Shown piece by piece: positions 9,974 through 19,118 of a DNA stretch of 64,000 nucleotides. Position numbers and translations under genes: made by a program. How positions within the stretch are numbered: position 1 is the stretch's first letter; the number at the start of each line of letters is the position of its first letter. A model generated the notes under the pieces. The model was not told the DNA's origin, made no database searches, and was given only the letters and a program-made list of their open reading frames with translations. Source of the stretch: Oceanospirillaceae bacterium. Lineage in GTDB: Bacteria > Pseudomonadota > Gammaproteobacteria > Pseudomonadales > Oceanobacteraceae. The DNA is taken from NCBI GenBank assembly GCA_002723385.1, contig PBNY01000096.1, positions 58,096 through 122,095 on the forward strand, in the 5' to 3' direction.

Positions 9974-10398
9974 AAGCCCTGATCACTGCTTTTGCTTCCG
10001 GCTTGCTGTTTGGATTCGGTTTACTGGTGTCAGGTATGAACAACCCGGCCAAGGTACGCGGATTTCTGGATATTTTTGGTGATTGGCAACCAGCCTTGAT
10101 CGCCGTCATGGGTGGCGCGGTAACCTTATTCGCGATGACCTACGCATTGAGTCAAAAGCAGTCCAAACCCTGGTTCTCTGAACGCTTTCATGTGCCCGCC
10201 CTGAATCGAATCGACATTCGCCTGCTGGCAGGTGCTTCCCTGTTTGGCCTTGGATGGGGACTGGTGGGGCTGTGCCCTGGACCTGCACTGGTGAATATCG
10301 CCAGTCTGGACATGAGAGTGCTGGGTTTTGTCGCCATGGTGTTAATTGGTAATCGCCTTGCCCACCACTTGATAGGCCCGGTCAAAAATCCGGGCTGA
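9970..10398 (+). CDS. YeeE/YedE (DUF6691) family membrane protein, second half-transporter
   Basis: 142 aa beginning at the ATG at 9970 inside the stop of the preceding gene (ATGA overlap). About four transmembrane helices are present, with the paired signatures GFGLLVSGMNNPAKVRGFLD near the N terminus and GWGLVGLCPGPA near residue ~100, with Cys in GLCPGP. Together with its neighbour it makes the full set of YeeE/YedE repeats for a sulfur-compound permease. No rhodanese or persulfide dioxygenase lies next to it here, so the substrate is unknown. Confidence 0.87.
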   Translation: MKALITAFASGLLFGFGLLVSGMNNPAKVRGFLDIFGDWQPALIAVMGGAVTLFAMTYALSQKQSKPWFSERFHVPALNRIDIRLLAGASLFGLGWGLVGLCPGPALVNIASLDMRVLGFVAMVLIGNRLAHHLIGPVKNPG

Positions 10399-10499
10399 TT
10401 GCCAAGGGAACAATGGGCAGGGCAACCAGAGGGCGAATTAAACCGCCGCCCCCTGGTTTCTGGCACGCCGGGTTCGACGATCTCGGTTGAAGCGCTGAA

Positions 10500-10970
10500 T
10501 TACTGAGCTTCTGTCACGGTATAGGGAATATTCGCAACGGGAACAAAACCGGTTTCTGTTTCCTGCTCAATCACGACTTCCCAGTTACCCACACGGGAAG
10601 TTTCCAGATATTTCCAGGTGCGATAGCGGATTGCCTTGCTCAAGGCAATTTCATCACTTTTGAGCGCGCGCCCTTTGAATTTGAACTGAATCAATACCGC
10701 CGTGTTGCTGTTTCCCGGTACCAGATAGTTCATCCACAGATACTTTTTCTCACCCTTGGCAACCTGATTCGCACCCGGATCGGCGCATTCATTCTTGTTA
10801 TCACCAGCTTTGACGATCTCGCTGCAGAACCTGGAATCCACCAGCACGATTTCATCACCGTCGTTCAGGTATTTCATGACCTTCACAACTTCGGCTTGAG
10901 TCGGTTTTTCCAGAGCCTGAAGCGGCATGGCAACCAGAGTCAGCAGAGCAAAGAGAGCTTTGATTTTCAT
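10500..10970 (-). CDS. Secreted hypothetical protein
   Basis: 156 aa from the ATG at 10970 (AGGACA about 8 nt upstream), preferred over an upstream in-frame start because a clean signal peptide begins there (MKIKALFALLTLVAMPLQA). The mature part has two Cys (VDSRFCSEIV and NECADPG) that could form a disulfide. A strand-rich domain follows, YLVPGNSNTAVLIQFKFKG...NWEVVIEQETETGF. I do not recognise the family. It is a probable periplasmic monocistronic gene converging on the YeeE/YedE pair. Confidence 0.75.
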   Translation of the reverse strand: MKIKALFALLTLVAMPLQALEKPTQAEVVKVMKYLNDGDEIVLVDSRFCSEIVKAGDNKNECADPGANQVAKGEKKYLWMNYLVPGNSNTAVLIQFKFKGRALKSDEIALSKAIRYRTWKYLETSRVGNWEVVIEQETETGFVPVANIPYTVTEAQ

Positions 10971-11224
10971 TGGGTTGTCCTGTCCTTTTAAGTGGATATT
11001 CAATACAAGAATCCGGTATCAGCAGCTTCAGATAGCGTTAAAAAGCCTGGGAATACTGCTGAACCCGCACGCTAACAATACGTAAAGCCGATCAATCATC
11101 AACCTGTGGCATCACGTTCTGAGAAGCTCCGGTAAATCTGATCTGACCCCATCCGAAAAAACAACATTTCGTGCCAATTTGCTACCAATTCCGGGTGTAC
11201 AACTGAAATTGATCAATCGTTCAC

Positions 11225-11259
11225 TGATTTGAAATCATCAATTTGTTACTTTCTGTAAC
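11225..11259. promoter_or_regulatory. Two palindromes upstream of the binding-protein gene
   Basis: TGATTT-G-AAATCA (11225-11237) is a perfect 6-1-6 palindrome. GTTAC-N5-GTAAC (11245-11259) follows it. Both lie 29-63 bp before the ATG at 11288 and are candidate operator sites. The surrounding 317-bp gap (10971-11287) holds nothing else I can name. Confidence 0.35.
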
Positions 11260-11287
11260 GATTAATTCATTCAGGGAATTTGTAGTT

Positions 11288-12571
11288 ATGGACGCTAAAA
11301 CCTCTCCTTTTTTCTCGCTCAGATCTGTTACCCGCCTGTTTATTGTTGCGCTGATCGCATTATCCGGAACGGCTGCACTTGCAGCACCACCGGTCAAGAT
11401 TGGTCTGATTCATCCCACCACTGGGCGTTACGCCGAACAGGGCTATCATCAGGCTCAAGGTGCCTTGCTCGCTATTGAGGAAATCAACGCCAAGGGCGGT
11501 ATTCTCGGTCGCCAGGTTGAGTTGATCACCAACAATTCCGCAGCTGACCCTGCCAGAGCAGTGAGGCAGGTTCGTCGTCAGGCTAAAAAAGGCGCCTCCA
11601 TGATCATGGGGGGAGCCACCAGTTCGGTTGCTATCGCTGCCGGTAAGGAAGCAGCCAGGCACGACACGATTTTCATGGGCACGCTGACCTACGCCAACGA
11701 GACTACAGGTACCGAAGCCCATCGCCATATGTTTCGTGAGACCTACAACGGCTGGATGACGGCCAAGGCACTGTCGAAGTATCTGAACCGCGAGTTTCCG
11801 GGCAAAAAGATTTTCTACGTCACTGCCGACTATAACTGGGGTCATTCAACCGAAGCCGGGTTGCGCGCCATGACCCGAACCACGGACGACCGTGTTCACC
11901 CTCGCGCTTATGTCCCTTTTCCAAAGCCGAAACGCACCGCCATGAAAGCCGCTCTGGATCAGGCCGCTGCCTCAGACGCTGAAGTATTGGTGATCATCCA
12001 GTTCGCTCAGGACATGGCTACAGCACTGAATATTGCGACTCAAATGGGATTAAAAGATCGCATGCAGGTGGTCGTGACCAATCTGACCCAGGGCATGGCG
12101 AAAATGGCTGGCGCTGGCGCTATGGAAGGTGTCATTGGTGCCGTGCCATGGTGCTGGCAGGTGCCATATGAGTTTGATTACCCTCGCGGACAGCAATTTG
12201 TTGAGTCCTATCTGGAGCACTACAACAGCTATCCAACCAGCCCCGCAGCATCCAGCTACAGTGCGGTGTATCAGTTCAAGGACGCTGCCGAACGGGCAAA
12301 GTCTCTGGACACCAGCAAGCTGATTACCGCTCTGGAAGGGCACTCCTACACCGAACTGAAGGATCGTCAGACATGGCGCAAGTTTGATCACCAAAACGTG
12401 CAATCGGTCTATGTGGTGAAAGGTAAAGATCGCAATCTGGTGATGGAAAACGTGCATCGCTTTGACTATTTCGACATCATCTTGTCGATTCCGGGTGAAG
12501 AAGCTGTTCGCTCACACAAGGAATGGTCAGCGTCACGTAAGCGCGCCAATCTCTCTCTGGCGCTGGAGTAA
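11288..12571 (+). CDS. Periplasmic substrate-binding protein, Leu/Ile/Val or urea/amide family, orphan
   Basis: 427 aa with a signal peptide ending SGTAALA|APPVK. The mature protein begins VKIGLIHPTTGRYAEQGYHQAQGALLA and reads through as a type-I periplasmic binding fold (NAKGGILGRQVELI, GGATSSVAIAAG, VTADYNWGHSTEAGLR). This is the pattern of ABC-type branched-chain amino acid or short-chain amide/urea receptors. The start at 11288 follows GGGAA. No permease or ATPase gene is adjacent, so it may serve a transporter encoded elsewhere or a sensory system. The ligand is not predictable. Confidence 0.88.
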   Translation: MDAKTSPFFSLRSVTRLFIVALIALSGTAALAAPPVKIGLIHPTTGRYAEQGYHQAQGALLAIEEINAKGGILGRQVELITNNSAADPARAVRQVRRQAKKGASMIMGGATSSVAIAAGKEAARHDTIFMGTLTYANETTGTEAHRHMFRETYNGWMTAKALSKYLNREFPGKKIFYVTADYNWGHSTEAGLRAMTRTTDDRVHPRAYVPFPKPKRTAMKAALDQAAASDAEVLVIIQFAQDMATALNIATQMGLKDRMQVVVTNLTQGMAKMAGAGAMEGVIGAVPWCWQVPYEFDYPRGQQFVESYLEHYNSYPTSPAASSYSAVYQFKDAAERAKSLDTSKLITALEGHSYTELKDRQTWRKFDHQNVQSVYVVKGKDRNLVMENVHRFDYFDIILSIPGEEAVRSHKEWSASRKRANLSLALE

Positions 12572-12831
12572 TACCAAAGTCTCAATCCGCGCTTGAAACA
12601 GACTGTTTCATATGAGACGCCAATAAGCCAAAGAACAGTCTGCTTCTGAGTCTTTTGATTCCTTCCCTTCCCACGCCTTATCCCCAATGGATAAGGCTCC
12701 CCCCAAAACCCGCAGACAACGCCAGCAAGCCCGTTTTCGGCCAGATTGCACTGGAACGTTCAGTCGTTACTATCCGCTCCCTTAGTGTGGCTTGATAGTG
12801 GTTATGGGCCGACAAACTCGGAGGCGTTGTG

Positions 12832-14202
12832 ATGCTGGTGATTGTTGATGCGTTTAGACATTGGTTGTTGAATCGGAAAAGCCTGATTCTGATCGCAGAT
12901 ATTGTGCTGCTGTTTCTGTTACTGAATTTTCTGCCGTTTGAACCCGATGTCGTCACGGGCTTGAGCATCCTGGTCTTCGTTGCTGTGCTCTGGCTCACCG
13001 AGGCATTACACGTCTCCATTACGGCGATGCTGGTTCCGCTACTGGCCGTCGCGCTCGGGGTGTTTGAAACACCAAAGGCGCTGTCCAATTTCGCCAACCC
13101 GATCATATTCCTGTTTCTGGGCGGTTTTGCCCTGGCGGCGGCGCTTCAAGCGCAAAAGCTGGATCAGGTGATCGCCAATCAGGTATTGCGTCTGGCGAAT
13201 GGCAAGATGTCCCGAGCGATACTGCTGATGTTCGCCGTTACCGCAGGCTTGTCCATGTGGATCAGTAACACGGCTACCACCGCCATGATGTTGCCTCTGG
13301 CACTGGGGTTGCTGTCCCGTGTAAATGCCAAAAGCGAGCCGGGCACCTATTTGTTTGTCCTGCTGGGGATCGCCTATTGTGCCAGTATTGGCGGTATTGC
13401 CACTCTGGTAGGCAGCCCACCCAATGCCATCGCTGCTGCCGAAGTGAACCTGTCATTTCTGGACTGGATGAAGCTGGGGGCCCCCGTAACCGCAGTATTG
13501 CTACCCATCACCGTCGGACTGCTTTACTGGCTGACACTCCCGAAACTGGATCACAGCTTTGAGCTGGATCGCACCCCGGTCGAATGGAACCACACCCGTG
13601 TTTTAACGCTGGTGATTTTCGCACTGACCGTCCTGTGCTGGATTTTCAGCGGCCCTCTGAACAAGATGCTGGGTGGACTGGCCAAGTTCGATTCACTGGT
13701 TGCCATCATGGCGATCGTCGCTCTCGGTGCGACCCGCGTAGTGCAGTGGAAAGACATTGAAAAGACCGCCGACTGGGGCGTATTGCTGTTGTTCGGTGGT
13801 GGTCTGTGCCTGAGTGCGGTACTGAAAGCCACTGGCACCAGTGTATTCCTGGCCGAATCGCTGGGCGACTTGCTGCAGAACACCGGTATGGCGTTCACCC
13901 TGGTCTGTGTGGTTGCCTTCGTTGTATTCCTGACCGAATTCGCCAGTAACACCGCAAGTGCAGCCTTGCTGGTGCCCGTGTTTGCCAGCATCGCTGAAAC
14001 ACTCGGCATCAGTCCGGTGCTGCTGTCCGCCATGATCGCTATTTCTGCTTCTTGCGCCTTCATGCTGCCGGTCGCAACACCACCCAATGCCATTGTTTTT
14101 GGTTCGGGTTTCGTCGCTCAACGCGACATGATGCGAACCGGGATGTACTTGAACGTAATTTGTATCTTCCTGATTACCCTGTATGGCCTGATCTTCTGGT
14201 AA
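12832..14202 (+). CDS. SLC13/DASS-family anion permease
   Basis: 456 aa with about eleven transmembrane segments. The two family Ser-Asn-Thr motifs are present: [20 protein letters not shown] (residues ~142-162) and [15 protein letters not shown] (~368-382). These line the sodium/substrate site of divalent-anion:Na+ symporters. It transports dicarboxylates, sulfate or another small anion; the sequence does not decide. The ATG at 12832 is preferred over the adjoining GTG because GGAGG sits seven bases upstream. Confidence 0.9.
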   Translation: MLVIVDAFRHWLLNRKSLILIADIVLLFLLLNFLPFEPDVVTGLSILVFVAVLWLTEALHVSITAMLVPLLAVALGVFETPKALSNFANPIIFLFLGGFALAAALQAQKLDQVIANQVLRLANGKMSRAILLMFAVTAGLSMWISNTATTAMMLPLALGLLSRVNAKSEPGTYLFVLLGIAYCASIGGIATLVGSPPNAIAAAEVNLSFLDWMKLGAPVTAVLLPITVGLLYWLTLPKLDHSFELDRTPVEWNHTRVLTLVIFALTVLCWIFSGPLNKMLGGLAKFDSLVAIMAIVALGATRVVQWKDIEKTADWGVLLLFGGGLCLSAVLKATGTSVFLAESLGDLLQNTGMAFTLVCVVAFVVFLTEFASNTASAALLVPVFASIAETLGISPVLLSAMIAISASCAFMLPVATPPNAIVFGSGFVAQRDMMRTGMYLNVICIFLITLYGLIFW

Positions 14203-14244
14203 AGTGTCGCCCGATTTAATCTAACTGTAACGGTCGGGGTTCGT

Positions 14245-15096
14245 ATGAAGTCTTTCCTGAGTCTGTTTGCGGCGTTGTTACTGATGGTATCAACGACCGA
14301 ACATGCCGAGGCGGGTAAACGTTTTGGCGGTGGTGGTTTTGGCAAAAGCTACAATAGCGCACCTGCTCAAAAGCAGGCTGAGCCGCAAAAGAGTCAGCCA
14401 GGGGGAGCGAATCAGGCCGCCCCGGCAAAATCAAAAAGCAAAGGGATGATGGGCGGTATCCTGGGCGGATTGCTCGCCGGTGGTATCTTCGCCTACCTGC
14501 TCGGCAGCGGCGCTTTTGAAGGGATACAGTTCCTGGACATCCTCCTGCTGGCAGGTGTCGCTTTCCTTATTTTCAAGCTGCTACGCTCTGGCAAACGCCA
14601 GCAGCCAGTGCCAGCATCTGGCCCTTCAGGCTATCAGGCACCGAGTCAGGAGCCCGCGATGGCACGCAAGAGCGATGATCTGAGCCGAATGATGTCGGGT
14701 TCAGACAACGGTGCTCCGATGAACCTGCCGGAAGACTTCGATAGCGATGCCTTCACCCAGGGGGCATTGTCACACTATCGCACGGTTCAGCAAGCCTGGA
14801 ACGATGCCGATATGAAAGAAATCCGCAGCTACGTCAGCCCGGAGCTGTTTGACGCCTTGTCCCGGCAACGCCAGGATCTGTCAGAGCCACCTCGTACGGA
14901 AGTACTCGATCTGACCGCCAGCATCGTTCGCGCCGATCAAACCGGTGACGTTCGTCAAATCAGTATTCTGTTCCGTGGTCGTTGTCGCGACCTGCTGGAC
15001 GGTTCCGAAGATGGAATCTTCGATACTTGGCACCTTGAACGCGATATGAGTCAGGAAAACGCTCCCTGGCTGATCGTTGGCATCGAAGCAGAATAA
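14245..15096 (+). CDS. Tim44-domain membrane protein
   Basis: 283 aa. Signal/anchor at residues 1-23, then a Gly/Lys-rich segment GKRFGGGGFGKSYNSAP, two hydrophobic helices (~72-90 and ~95-112), and a C-terminal Tim44-like domain from ~150. There, TQGALSHYRTVQQAWNDADM and SYVSPELFDAL match the bacterial Tim44/TIM44-like family. Such proteins are inner-membrane proteins with a solute-exposed alpha+beta domain of unclear role. It follows the permease by 42 bp and may be co-transcribed. Confidence 0.85.
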   Translation: MKSFLSLFAALLLMVSTTEHAEAGKRFGGGGFGKSYNSAPAQKQAEPQKSQPGGANQAAPAKSKSKGMMGGILGGLLAGGIFAYLLGSGAFEGIQFLDILLLAGVAFLIFKLLRSGKRQQPVPASGPSGYQAPSQEPAMARKSDDLSRMMSGSDNGAPMNLPEDFDSDAFTQGALSHYRTVQQAWNDADMKEIRSYVSPELFDALSRQRQDLSEPPRTEVLDLTASIVRADQTGDVRQISILFRGRCRDLLDGSEDGIFDTWHLERDMSQENAPWLIVGIEAE

Positions 15097-15255
15097 CTTC
15101 CCTCCTGCTTAGAATATTTTGGACGGACAACGACATTGCCCGTCCAAATATCAAATTCTGAGTTGTATTTTCCGCACAACCTTCCAAAAGACTGTATACA
15201 CTTTAAGCTGGTGAAGCGGCAGCTGACAGGCTCCGCCTTGTGTCACGGAGTGTCT

Positions 15256-16680
15256 ATGGAAGACCAGTTTCTTGAACAGAGCCTTGATGCGTTGATCCGG
15301 GATCACGGCATCTACACGTTGCTCCAGCCCATTGTTGATATCAAAACCAGTAAAGCCTTTGGCCATGAAGCCCTCAGTCGAGGTGTTCCAGGTCAGGTAT
15401 TGTTGCGCCCCGACCAGTTCTTCAAAGTGGCTTTTGAATACAATCGGCTGACAGAGCTGGAATTACTCTGCATGCGTACGGCGGTGATGCGCTTCCTGGC
15501 ACTCAACCTGTCCGGTGATCTGTTCCTCAATATCAGCCCGATCACCTTGCTGGATCTGAGCAATCGGCTGGACCAGCTGGTGCATGACCTTGAAAAGTCC
15601 GGTCTGGATGCTTCCCGCGTTGTGATTGAAATATCCGAGCGTTATCACACCACCGACATCCCGACACTGCTGAACATCACCACAAAACTCAAACGCTATG
15701 GCTTCCGCCTCGCTATCGATGATCTGGGCACCGGACACTCGGGTCTTAAGTTCTGGTCTCAGTTGCAACCTGACTTTATCAAGATCGATCGCCACTTCGT
15801 GGATCGCATTGACCAGGACTACGTCAAACAGGCGTTTGTGCGTTCCATGACAGAAATCAGTCACGATTTGAATTGTCAGATCATCGCCGAAGGTGTGGAG
15901 CAGGAAGAAGAAGCCCGCAAGCTCGAGGACATGGGCATCAAACGGTTTCAGGGCTATTTGTTCGGACGCCCGGACAGTATCCCCAAGGTACGTTTCCGCC
16001 CCGGAAGACGGCGTCTCAATATTCGGGAACCACTGTCCGAACCCATAGCCAATCTGGCCCGACAGGTCGAGGTATTATCTCCCAACTCTGGACTGACCGA
16101 GGCTGAAACCCTGTTCAGGGAGGACCCTCATTGCCTGTCCATTCCTGTGGTGCTGAATGAAGTTCCGGTGGGGATTCTGCACCGTCAGAAGTTGCTGGAG
16201 GTTTTCGCCAGTACTTATGGCCGGTCGCTGTACGAAAAACGCGACGTCAAAAGCCTGATGCAGACAAACCCCATGGTCGTGGACTGCAACACCACCATTG
16301 AAGCTGTCAGCAAGTTGGTGACCGCCGATGACGATTACTACCTGCGCCAACATTTTCTGGTCACCCGTCAGGGTGACTATCTGGGCATGGCCAACACCAA
16401 GTCACTGTTGCGGCGAATTACCGATTCCCAGATTCAACGTGCCCGCTACGCCAACCCGCTGACGCAACTTCCCGGCAATGTGCCCATCGAAGAGCACCTG
16501 AAACACCTGATCGATCTCTCCGACAACTTCATGTTGATGTACATCGACATCAACCATTTCAAGCCCTTCAATGACACCTGTGGCTATCAGCAAGGTGACC
16601 GCTTACTGCGCTGGACGGCCAATCTGCTGCGCCAGGAGTGTCAGGACGAAGTCTTTGTCGGCCACATTGGGGGGGGATGA
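15256..16680 (+). CDS. EAL–CBS–(GGDEF) cyclic-di-GMP protein, prematurely stopped at a G8 tract
   Basis: Read from the ATG at 15256 (GGAG upstream), the product is 474 aa. An EAL domain occupies ~15-250, with EALSR, NISP, EISER, IDDLGTGHSGL, IKIDRHF and IAEGVE. A CBS pair follows (~265-390), and a GGDEF domain starts at ~400 (YANPLTQLPGN, IDINHFKPFND). The frame ends at TGA 16678-16680, immediately after HIGGG. The remainder of the GGDEF domain is in the next frame. Deleting one G from the run at 16669-16676 would give HIGGDDFVLIS and restore the full protein. The EAL residues needed for c-di-GMP hydrolysis look intact. Confidence 0.85.
   Translation: MEDQFLEQSLDALIRDHGIYTLLQPIVDIKTSKAFGHEALSRGVPGQVLLRPDQFFKVAFEYNRLTELELLCMRTAVMRFLALNLSGDLFLNISPITLLDLSNRLDQLVHDLEKSGLDASRVVIEISERYHTTDIPTLLNITTKLKRYGFRLAIDDLGTGHSGLKFWSQLQPDFIKIDRHFVDRIDQDYVKQAFVRSMTEISHDLNCQIIAEGVEQEEEARKLEDMGIKRFQGYLFGRPDSIPKVRFRPGRRRLNIREPLSEPIANLARQVEVLSPNSGLTEAETLFREDPHCLSIPVVLNEVPVGILHRQKLLEVFASTYGRSLYEKRDVKSLMQTNPMVVDCNTTIEAVSKLVTADDDYYLRQHFLVTRQGDYLGMANTKSLLRRITDSQIQRARYANPLTQLPGNVPIEEHLKHLIDLSDNFMLMYIDINHFKPFNDTCGYQQGDRLLRWTANLLRQECQDEVFVGHIGGG
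16669..16676 (+). repeat. Run of eight G at the GGDEF signature
   Basis: A G8 homopolymer occupies the codons for the Gly-Gly of the GGDEF motif. Seven G would keep the reading frame; eight shift it. Such a run is a possible slipped-strand site, or a sequencing or assembly error. Confidence 0.8.
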
Positions 16681-17026
16681 TTTCGTACTCATCAGTCAGG
16701 AGATCGATCCGGTACGACTCAGCACCCATCTGCTGCAGCAGTTTGCTGCCGGGATAAAGGATTTTTACTCCGATGCGACCTGGCAACAGGGATACACCGA
16801 AACCGAAGATCGCGAAGGCACCATAACCCGCTTCCCGTTACTGAGCCTCTCCATCGGGGCCGTCAGTTCAACGCTGATTTATCACCGTCCCGACGTTCCG
16901 CCTGCCACCATGGCGGCTCTGGCCAAGAAAAAGGCCAAACAGATCGGAGGCAACGCCTGGTATCGCTTGCAGACCCATGATCTGAGTGCCTTCCAAATAA
17001 TGGCTGGCGCAGAACTGCCCCTATAG
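16681..17026 (+). pseudogene. Out-of-frame C-terminal part of the GGDEF domain
   Basis: The frame beginning at GAT GAT TTC continues as DDFVLISQEIDPVRLSTHLLQQF to a stop at 17024-17026 and supplies the missing second half of the GGDEF domain. Its sequence (TRFPLLSLSIGAVSS, AALAKKKAKQIGGNAWYRL) is well conserved and shows no further damage. The break is therefore recent, phase-variable or artefactual. The motif restored, GGDDF, differs from canonical GGDEF/GGEEF, so cyclase activity is uncertain. Confidence 0.75.
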
Positions 17027-17040
17027 ACAACGCGAATAGT

Positions 17041-17069
17041 CTGAACTTTGCCGATGCAATGTTTATAAT
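17041..17069 (+). promoter_or_regulatory. Candidate sigma-70 promoter for dapC–sufE
   Basis: A perfect -10 hexamer TATAAT (17064-17069) stands 58 bp before the dapC ATG. At 17-bp spacing the -35 is weak (CTGAAC). Confidence 0.45.
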
Positions 17070-17126
17070 GCGCGCCCGTCCGTCTGCACAGTGCAACGGC
17101 TGATTCCGTCTTACCAGTGGTGCGCC

Positions 17127-18326
17127 ATGAATCCAGATCTGACCCTGCTTCAGCCCTATCCCTTCGAAAAGCTCAAAAAACTCAAAGAGGCGGTCACGCC
17201 CAACCCTGAACTTGAGCACATCTCCCTCTCCATTGGGGAGCCAAAACATCCGGCACCGGATTTCGTCAAGCAGGCGTTAATCGACAACATTGATCGACTG
17301 GAAAACTACCCCACCACAAAAGGCTTGCCAGAACTGAGCGAAGCCATCGCCAGCTGGCTGACAACCCGCTTTGAGCTGGCGCAAATCGATGCCACCAGCC
17401 AGGTGATTCCGGTCAATGGCACTCGTGAGGCCATCTTTGCGTTTGCCCAGGCCGCCATTGATCGCACTCAAAGTAACCCGCTACTGATCAGCCCCAACCC
17501 TTTCTATCAAATATACGAAGGTGCGGCATACCTCTCAGGTGCCACGCCTCACTTCCTGCCTTGTCTGGCAGAAAACGGATTTAACCCGGACTTTGATGCG
17601 GTTTCCGACGAAGTATGGAAAGACTGCCAACTGTTGTTCCTGTGCACGCCGGGTAACCCGACGGGCGCCACCTTGTCGCAAGCGCAGTACCAGCAATTGA
17701 TCGAACTGTCGGATCGTTTCGACTTTATCGTCGCCAGCGATGAGTGCTACTCCGAAATCTATGTGGATGGCAAACCGGCTCCGGCAGGCCTGCTGCAAGC
17801 CTGTGCCGCCATGGGCCGCCATGACTACCGCAACTGCGTGGTCTTCCACTCGCTGTCCAAGCGCTCCAACCTGCCCGGTTTACGTTCCGGTTTTGTCGCC
17901 GGTGACGCCCGTCTGTTGAAGCCTTTCCTGCTCTATCGCACCTACCATGGCTGTGCCATGTCGATTCAAACCCAGCTGGCCAGCATCGCAGCCTGGAATG
18001 ACGAAGCCCACGTCGAGGAGAATCGCCGCCAATACACACTGAAATTCAACGCGGTATTGGAGATTCTCGGCCCGGTGATGGACGTGCAGCAAAGCGACGC
18101 CAGCTTTTACCTCTGGGCAGGCACGCCAATCCCGGACGACGACTTCGCCCAGCAACTGTTTGCGCAGCAGCAGGTCACAGTACTGCCTGGCTCCTACGTG
18201 TCACGCACGGTTGACGGGATTAACCCGGGCGCGAACCGTGTTCGCATGGCGCTGGTTGCCGAAGTGGACGAATGCATCGAAGCAGCCCATCGTATCCGTA
18301 CTTTTGTTGAGTCACTGAAGAACTGA
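17127..18326 (+). CDS. dapC: Succinyldiaminopimelate transaminase
   Basis: 399 aa fold-type I PLP aminotransferase that converts N-succinyl-2-amino-6-oxopimelate to N-succinyl-LL-DAP in lysine/peptidoglycan synthesis. The family N terminus MNPDLTLLQPYPFEKLKKL is intact, so the ATG at 17127 is chosen over one 12 codons upstream. Visible: SIGEPKHPAP, ENYPTTKGLPELSEAIASWL, NPNNP-type LCTPGNPTGATLS, SDECYSEIY, and the PLP-lysine loop HSLSKRSNLPGLRSGFVAGD. It is directly followed by sufE, 9 bp later. Confidence 0.93.
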   Translation: MNPDLTLLQPYPFEKLKKLKEAVTPNPELEHISLSIGEPKHPAPDFVKQALIDNIDRLENYPTTKGLPELSEAIASWLTTRFELAQIDATSQVIPVNGTREAIFAFAQAAIDRTQSNPLLISPNPFYQIYEGAAYLSGATPHFLPCLAENGFNPDFDAVSDEVWKDCQLLFLCTPGNPTGATLSQAQYQQLIELSDRFDFIVASDECYSEIYVDGKPAPAGLLQACAAMGRHDYRNCVVFHSLSKRSNLPGLRSGFVAGDARLLKPFLLYRTYHGCAMSIQTQLASIAAWNDEAHVEENRRQYTLKFNAVLEILGPVMDVQQSDASFYLWAGTPIPDDDFAQQLFAQQQVTVLPGSYVSRTVDGINPGANRVRMALVAEVDECIEAAHRIRTFVESLKN

Positions 18327-18335
18327 GGAATATCC

Positions 18336-18764
18336 ATGAGTCTGACGCCCAATCCATTCGGTACCGACATCACCACTGAAGACATCCTCGACACACTGGG
18401 ATTCTTTGACGACTGGGAAGAACGCTACAAATACATCATCGATCTGGGCAAGCAGCTCCCTGCGATGCCAGATGAAAAAAAGGTCGATGATCATCTGATT
18501 CGTGGCTGTCAGAGTCAGGTCTGGATCGACCACCAAATTGTTGATGGCAAACTGGTGCTGGAAGCCGACTCCGACGCCCACATCGTCAAGGGGCTGTTGG
18601 GTGTCGTACTGGCCGCATACAACGGCAAAACGCCAACCGAGGCCAGTGCGTTTGATATCGACAGCTACTTCGCCGAAATCGACCTGATCAAGCACCTGAG
18701 TCCGACGCGCGGCAACGGCATTCGTGCCATGGTGCAGAAAATTCAGGAAATCGCCGCTTCCTGA
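18336..18764 (+). CDS. SufE/CsdE-type sulfur acceptor
   Basis: 142 aa. SufE-family proteins accept persulfide sulfur from a cysteine desulfurase for Fe-S cluster assembly. The catalytic Cys is Cys58 in LIRGCQSQVWI, and the C-terminal helices (GLLGVVLAAYNGKTP, LIKHLSPTRGNGIRAMV) match the family. No cysteine desulfurase gene (sufS/csdA) is adjacent. It lies 9 bp after dapC, so the two are likely co-transcribed. Confidence 0.92.
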   Translation: MSLTPNPFGTDITTEDILDTLGFFDDWEERYKYIIDLGKQLPAMPDEKKVDDHLIRGCQSQVWIDHQIVDGKLVLEADSDAHIVKGLLGVVLAAYNGKTPTEASAFDIDSYFAEIDLIKHLSPTRGNGIRAMVQKIQEIAAS

Positions 18765-19118
18765 ACAGAGATTTGAGCCCTGCCTCGTGAATTGGCATTT
18801 CGGGACAGATAGACGCACTTGCGCCCGTTCGTAAGCAGGCGTCTATCAAAATCTGATACTTATCAAAGCTCCTTCAACACCCTATTGCACGGCATACACC
18901 TCGTTGATAGCGTAAACTTCCATGGCTCCTGGCCTGAGCCGTTCTGGTGATGTAAACGTATTGCTAATAAAACCGGCACGGTGGTTTTGCTACAACAGGG
19001 AGCAACGGGTAGAGAAAGGTCTTCTCGAATATACCGGTTATGGGGACTGTGTTCTTGAACGAGCAGGTCAGCCGTAACCATGAACTGACACATCTGGATG
19101 GTCGTTGAGAGAAATACG
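18765..19118. other. Intergenic region with a long-loop hairpin
   Basis: 354 bp between sufE and the collagen-like gene. It contains a perfect 9-bp inverted repeat GATAGACGC (18808-18816) / GCGTCTATC (18839-18847) with a 22-nt loop and no T-run: either a rho-type end structure for dapC–sufE or a regulatory fold. The rest presumably carries the promoter of the downstream gene. No coding frame is supported. Confidence 0.4.
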
